Below, piece after piece: positions 61,282-64,000 of a DNA stretch of 64,000 nt. The notes below the pieces were generated by a model. That model was not told the origin of the DNA, made no database searches, and was given only the letters and a program-made list of their open reading frames with translations. The stretch covers positions 5,642,001-5,706,000 of the forward strand of contig CBDIDV010000002.1 of assembly GCA_965277875.1 (NCBI GenBank), in the 5' to 3' direction. Position 1 is the stretch's first letter, and every line of letters starts with the position of its first letter. The DNA comes from CAWFQB01 sp965277875 (lineage in GTDB: Bacteria > Armatimonadota > Chthonomonadetes > Chthonomonadales > Chthonomonadaceae). A program made the position numbers and the translations under genes.

Positions 61282-62439
61282 TTGACCGTTCCTCCTCCAA
61301 CCTCCCTCTCCACTAAGTCCCCTCTGCACTTCGCCGTGTCCGGCTACTACGGCTGCGGTAATGCGGGGGATGAGGCGGTTCTGGCGGGCATTGCGGCCTC
61401 GTTTGCGCGGCGGGCGCGCGAGCGTACTACGGAGGTTCGGCTGACCGCGCTTTCGCAAAATCCGTCCGCGACCACGCAGATGCACGGCCTGGCTGCCGTA
61501 GACCGCATGAACATGAAGGCAGTACGGGACACATTACGCGACTGCGACCTGCTGCTTTCGGGGGGCGGCAGTTTATTGCAGGATACGACCAGCGCGCGCT
61601 CGCTGCTGTACTATTTGTGGATCGCCCGCATGGCGCTGCGTATGGACAAGCCCGTCATGTTCTACGCGCAGGGCATGGGGCCATTAAAGCGCAAAATTTC
61701 GCGCGTTCTGGTGCGGCATGTCGCCAACCGCGCCGCCTTCCTGACGGTGCGCGACGAACCCTCGGAGCAGCTTCTTCGCGCCCTCGGCGTCACGAACCCG
61801 CGTCTGGAAGTCACCGCCGACCCCGCGTTCGCGCTCGCGCCCGCCCCTGATGCCTCTGTGGATGCCTTATGCCGTGCAGAAAACATCTCGCTCGCCGCGC
61901 CCACGGTCGCTGTGGCATTGCGTCCGTGGAACGGGGCAGGGGCAGACCCGCTCGACGCTTACGCCCGCCTGCTGACCGAACTGCACTCGCAAACGGGCGC
62001 ACAAATTATTCTGCTGCCAATGCATGCGGGCGAAGATGTCGCGTTCGCCTCAGAGGTGGCGGCGCGAACCGGCAATGAAGACAGGTCCCCGGTCGTGCGA
62101 AACGTGTACGCGCCCGATGTGCTGCTCGGCCTTGTCGGGCGGATGCAGGCCGTAGTCGCCATGCGCCTGCACGCCCTGATCTTCGCCGCCCGCATGGCCG
62201 TGCCGCCGTTCGCCCTTGCCTATGACCCTAAAGTAGAGAACCTGATGGGACTGCTCGGCCTATCGGATTCGCTTGTATCCTGGAACGACTTTGCGCCCGA
62301 ACGCGTTGCCGCGCAAGTGGCTTTATCTATTAAGGAACGTCCTGCCCGCTCCGCCGAACTGCAAACCCGCGCCGCTTTGCTCGAAGCCCGCGCTCTACGC
62401 GCCGCCGACATCGCCCTCGACCTGTTTCCACAACGCTGA
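61282..62439 (+). CDS. csaB: Polysaccharide pyruvyl transferase CsaB
   Basis: CsaB adds pyruvate ketals to secondary cell-wall polysaccharide, which lets S-layer homology proteins anchor. The 385-residue protein has AVSGYYGCGNAGDEAVLAGI at the start, LLLSGGGSLLQDTTSARSLL, VMFYAQGMGPLKRK, LPMHAGEDVAFA, and the C-terminal VVAMRLHALIFAARMAVP. All are typical. Start is TTG 61282 with GAGGAG 9 nt upstream, 2 bp after the DUF5693 stop. The frame is open far upstream, but inside the previous gene. The pair is an operon, ended by a large hairpin. Confidence 0.92.
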   Translation: MTVPPPTSLSTKSPLHFAVSGYYGCGNAGDEAVLAGIAASFARRARERTTEVRLTALSQNPSATTQMHGLAAVDRMNMKAVRDTLRDCDLLLSGGGSLLQDTTSARSLLYYLWIARMALRMDKPVMFYAQGMGPLKRKISRVLVRHVANRAAFLTVRDEPSEQLLRALGVTNPRLEVTADPAFALAPAPDASVDALCRAENISLAAPTVAVALRPWNGAGADPLDAYARLLTELHSQTGAQIILLPMHAGEDVAFASEVAARTGNEDRSPVVRNVYAPDVLLGLVGRMQAVVAMRLHALIFAARMAVPPFALAYDPKVENLMGLLGLSDSLVSWNDFAPERVAAQVALSIKERPARSAELQTRAALLEARALRAADIALDLFPQR

Positions 62440-62509
62440 CACAACATCGTAGGAAGAATCACATTATTCCCTGCTGCGGCACACCCGTAGAGTGGCTCAT
62501 ATTGCTTAC

Positions 62510-62586
62510 CGCCGATGTCATAACAGTCAAATGCGTCGGCCTGCATATGCAGGCCAACGCATTCAACGTTCATTGTCACATCGGCG
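62510..62586. terminator. Large compound hairpin between convergent genes
   Basis: An outer 9-bp stem CGCCGATGT/ACATCGGCG (62510-62518, 62578-62586) encloses AATGCGT/ACGCATT (62530-62536, 62557-62563). That in turn encloses the perfect 18-bp palindrome GGCCTGCATATGCAGGCC (62538-62555). It lies between csaB and a convergent gene. No U-run is present, so termination is assumed. Confidence 0.6.
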
Positions 62587-62630
62587 CAAGCCAAGCGCCC
62601 ACCACATAGGTGTGCGGCACTGCGCGCCCG

Positions 62631-63215
62631 CTACTTGCCGCCGTGTGTTTCGGCCTCGGCTTTGTCCTCGTAGTAGTGGTTGATATGCTCGTACAGGCCA
62701 TCCGGGAAGCGCAGTTCGCGGTACAGGTTGCCCGCATCGGGATCGTCCGCGTTCTCGATGATCTGGAACTCCTGGTGCGCCTGCTGCTCGATGATCTTGT
62801 CGCGCTTGGGCGGGTTGTAATCGTGTTCCTTGATCTGGATGTACAGGGCGCGGGCGCGATCTTCGTCCATGCCCGGCTGCTTGACCAGCAGGTCGGTGAT
62901 CTCGTCCTCGCTCAGAAAGTGCCGCGCCACGGCCACGAACGTGAACTGCCCGTAATGCCCGATGTCCGTACCCTCATTCAGTGCATCCATCAGGCGGGAC
63001 ATGGTGGGCGAATCCTGCAGGTTATCGCTGCGGTCGGCGTTATTGAAATCAGGATTGGAGCGCGCTGCCTCGTCCTGACTGTTATCGCTGTGCTTGTCAT
63101 TCCGGCTGTTGTGTCCGGCCTCGTGTCCTGTTTGCGTGTGCGCCTGCTTTGTGTTGTGCTGCTCGTCGTGGTTGCCGCTCTGCTTCGTATGCTCGTGTGC
63201 CTGTGTGCCTGCCAT
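62631..63215 (-). CDS. Protein with disordered His/Asn/Gln-rich N terminus, unknown
   Basis: A 194-residue protein. Residues 1-75 are low-complexity, rich in His, Asn, Gln, Lys and Asp (HEHTKQSGNHDEQHNTKQAH). The rest is helical and acidic: SRLMDALNEGTDIGHYGQ, AVARHFLSEDEITDLLVKQP, DRARALYIQIKEHDYNPPK. No signal or membrane segment is present. Histidines might bind metal. I do not recognise a family. ATG 63215 with GAGGGAG upstream is taken; the frame is open further upstream. Confidence 0.6.
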   Translation of the reverse strand: MAGTQAHEHTKQSGNHDEQHNTKQAHTQTGHEAGHNSRNDKHSDNSQDEAARSNPDFNNADRSDNLQDSPTMSRLMDALNEGTDIGHYGQFTFVAVARHFLSEDEITDLLVKQPGMDEDRARALYIQIKEHDYNPPKRDKIIEQQAHQEFQIIENADDPDAGNLYRELRFPDGLYEHINHYYEDKAEAETHGGK

Positions 63216-63646
63216 TATTTTTCTCCCTCTGTCGGCGGAAGCGTGTCGTGACGCCTTCGCACAAAATACTATACACTTGTCGTGCCTGCAGGCTATGATG
63301 TTCCCTGTTTTTAACGAAATATCGTATGTATACTGAACAAATGTGCGGAAATGTGATGGCAACCTCCCACATCTATTTGCGCCTCCGCTGGATTGCGCGG
63401 CAGAGTGTATAATAGGATGGGGCAACGCACAGCTTTGCCGCCGTCCCTGATTTTGTTGTTAAGGGTTTAGTTGTCGTGGGAACTTCTGCGCCGGTTTTGC
63501 TGTCAGGTGAGAACCGGGCGATGTTTACGCGCCTGTCACTAACGGCGCTGGCCCGTGACATTTATTCATGCTGCCTGCCCATGTTGCCGCAGGCGTTTGC
63601 AGAACCGACGGCTCTACTTTCTGGTGCGCTTGTTTTAAGGACCATT
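63216..63646. other. Divergent intergenic region
   Basis: No credible gene is seen in these 431 bp, which separate divergent genes and must hold both promoters. Confidence 0.4.
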
Positions 63647-64000
63647 ATGCCCGCTAAATTGCCTGACGGGGTCGCCGCCGATCTCGTCCCTCATGGAAAT
63701 GTGCAGCCCTCCCCGGATGACCCTCTTGATTCCGAGTTTGTAAGTTCCGCGTTTACCGGGCAGAATACACCCGCGCAGCGTGACGCTTTAGAACGCGCGA
63801 ACGAGGCGCAGGCGCGGCAGGAAATCCGCCTGACACACGAGCCGGACACGGACTTTCGCGCGGCTTCTATTGAAGGTGAAGGCGACGAGGGCGCGAGCAA
63901 GTTTGCATTGGCCGATGGTCTGATTGGCGCGGAAGAAGCGCATGGGGGTGAAAGCGTCGGGCTGTATGGCAGCTACGGCCCCGCGAACGACACGACCTCG
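63647..64000 (+). CDS. Unknown protein, N-terminal part (3' cut by window)
   Basis: An open frame from ATG 63647, with AAGGA 6 nt upstream, runs 118 codons to the window end without a stop. The N terminus is acidic and likely disordered: LDSEFVSSAFTGQNTPAQRD, LERANEAQARQEIRL, SIEGEGDEGASKFA. No family can be named from this part. Strong ribosome site and uniform codon use make it a real gene. Confidence 0.6.
   Translation, partial: MPAKLPDGVAADLVPHGNVQPSPDDPLDSEFVSSAFTGQNTPAQRDALERANEAQARQEIRLTHEPDTDFRAASIEGEGDEGASKFALADGLIGAEEAHGGESVGLYGSYGPANDTTS

Noticed and set aside
63181..63336. Cys/Leu-rich 80-codon plus-strand frame
   Set aside because: It is the complement of the His/Gln/Asn low-complexity part of the minus-strand gene, which forces such composition.

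Overview
The window is a 64 kb stretch of a GC-rich (roughly 60 %) bacterial chromosome, mostly housekeeping and accessory genes with long, repeat-filled intergenic gaps. There is no phage, CRISPR array or rRNA. The organism looks like a member of Armatimonadota or a neighbouring lineage. The clues are a prepilin-type protein with the H-x9-DG C-terminal motif, PEP-CTERM surface proteins, the DUF5693-csaB cell-wall pair, a DUF1844 protein, minCDE and a rich set of secreted glycosidases. This placement is inferred from gene content only.

Layout. 1-4.7 kb: end of an MFS transporter, a VapBC-like toxin-antitoxin pair, nth, an intact IS4-type insertion sequence nested inside an older inverted-repeat element, and purC. 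4.7-8.1 kb: a three-gene histidine kinase / response regulator cassette. 8.2-10.3 kb: minC, minD, minE. 10.4-18.8 kb: YaeQ-like protein, cyclase, D-aminopeptidase, aldo-keto reductase, SDR, GH2 glycosidase and a Uma2-type nuclease. 18.8-20 kb: two tandem paralogous small Cys proteins of unknown family. 20.4-24.4 kb: gyrB interrupted by a 560-residue intein at its catalytic DxD motif. 25.0-25.8 kb: a tRNA-Met(CAU) gene split by a 641-nt group I intron that carries an antisense HNH homing endonuclease. 26.2-29.0 kb: TolB-like propeller, an unknown gene and a DoxX membrane protein. 29.4-32.3 kb: a cobalamin riboswitch followed by an H-x9-DG prepilin-like gene and two PEP-CTERM secreted proteins. 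32.4-45.6 kb: HIT, NIF3, DUF1844, glmU-prs, an MBL hydrolase-lipid kinase pair, PAP2, an inositol-phosphatase-like gene, trxB and a lipoprotein. 45.9-47.5 kb: scpA-scpB. 47.7-57.1 kb: DinB, a Tat-exported GH116 glycosidase, a beta-propeller/phosphoesterase fusion, a frameshifted antitoxin-like gene and a zinc metallopeptidase. 57.9-62.4 kb: hemC, a DUF5693 membrane protein and csaB. 62.6-64 kb: two unknown genes, the last cut by the window edge.

How genes work together. MinCDE place the division septum. ScpAB, with SMC encoded elsewhere, condense the chromosome. GlmU and Prs supply UDP-GlcNAc and PRPP. DUF5693 and CsaB probably build and pyruvylate a secondary cell-wall polymer. GH2, GH116, the MBL hydrolase and other catabolic genes suggest plant- or biofilm-polysaccharide use. 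The riboswitch cluster is the most unusual functional unit: a B12 sensor placed in front of pilin-like and surface-anchored proteins.

Non-coding signal is unusually rich. There are at least three dispersed families of structured or palindromic repeats, several tandem repeats that touch start or stop codons, and strong hairpin terminators. Starts were chosen by Shine-Dalgarno sequence and family conservation. No similarity search was possible, so family names rest on motifs recognised in the translated sequence.
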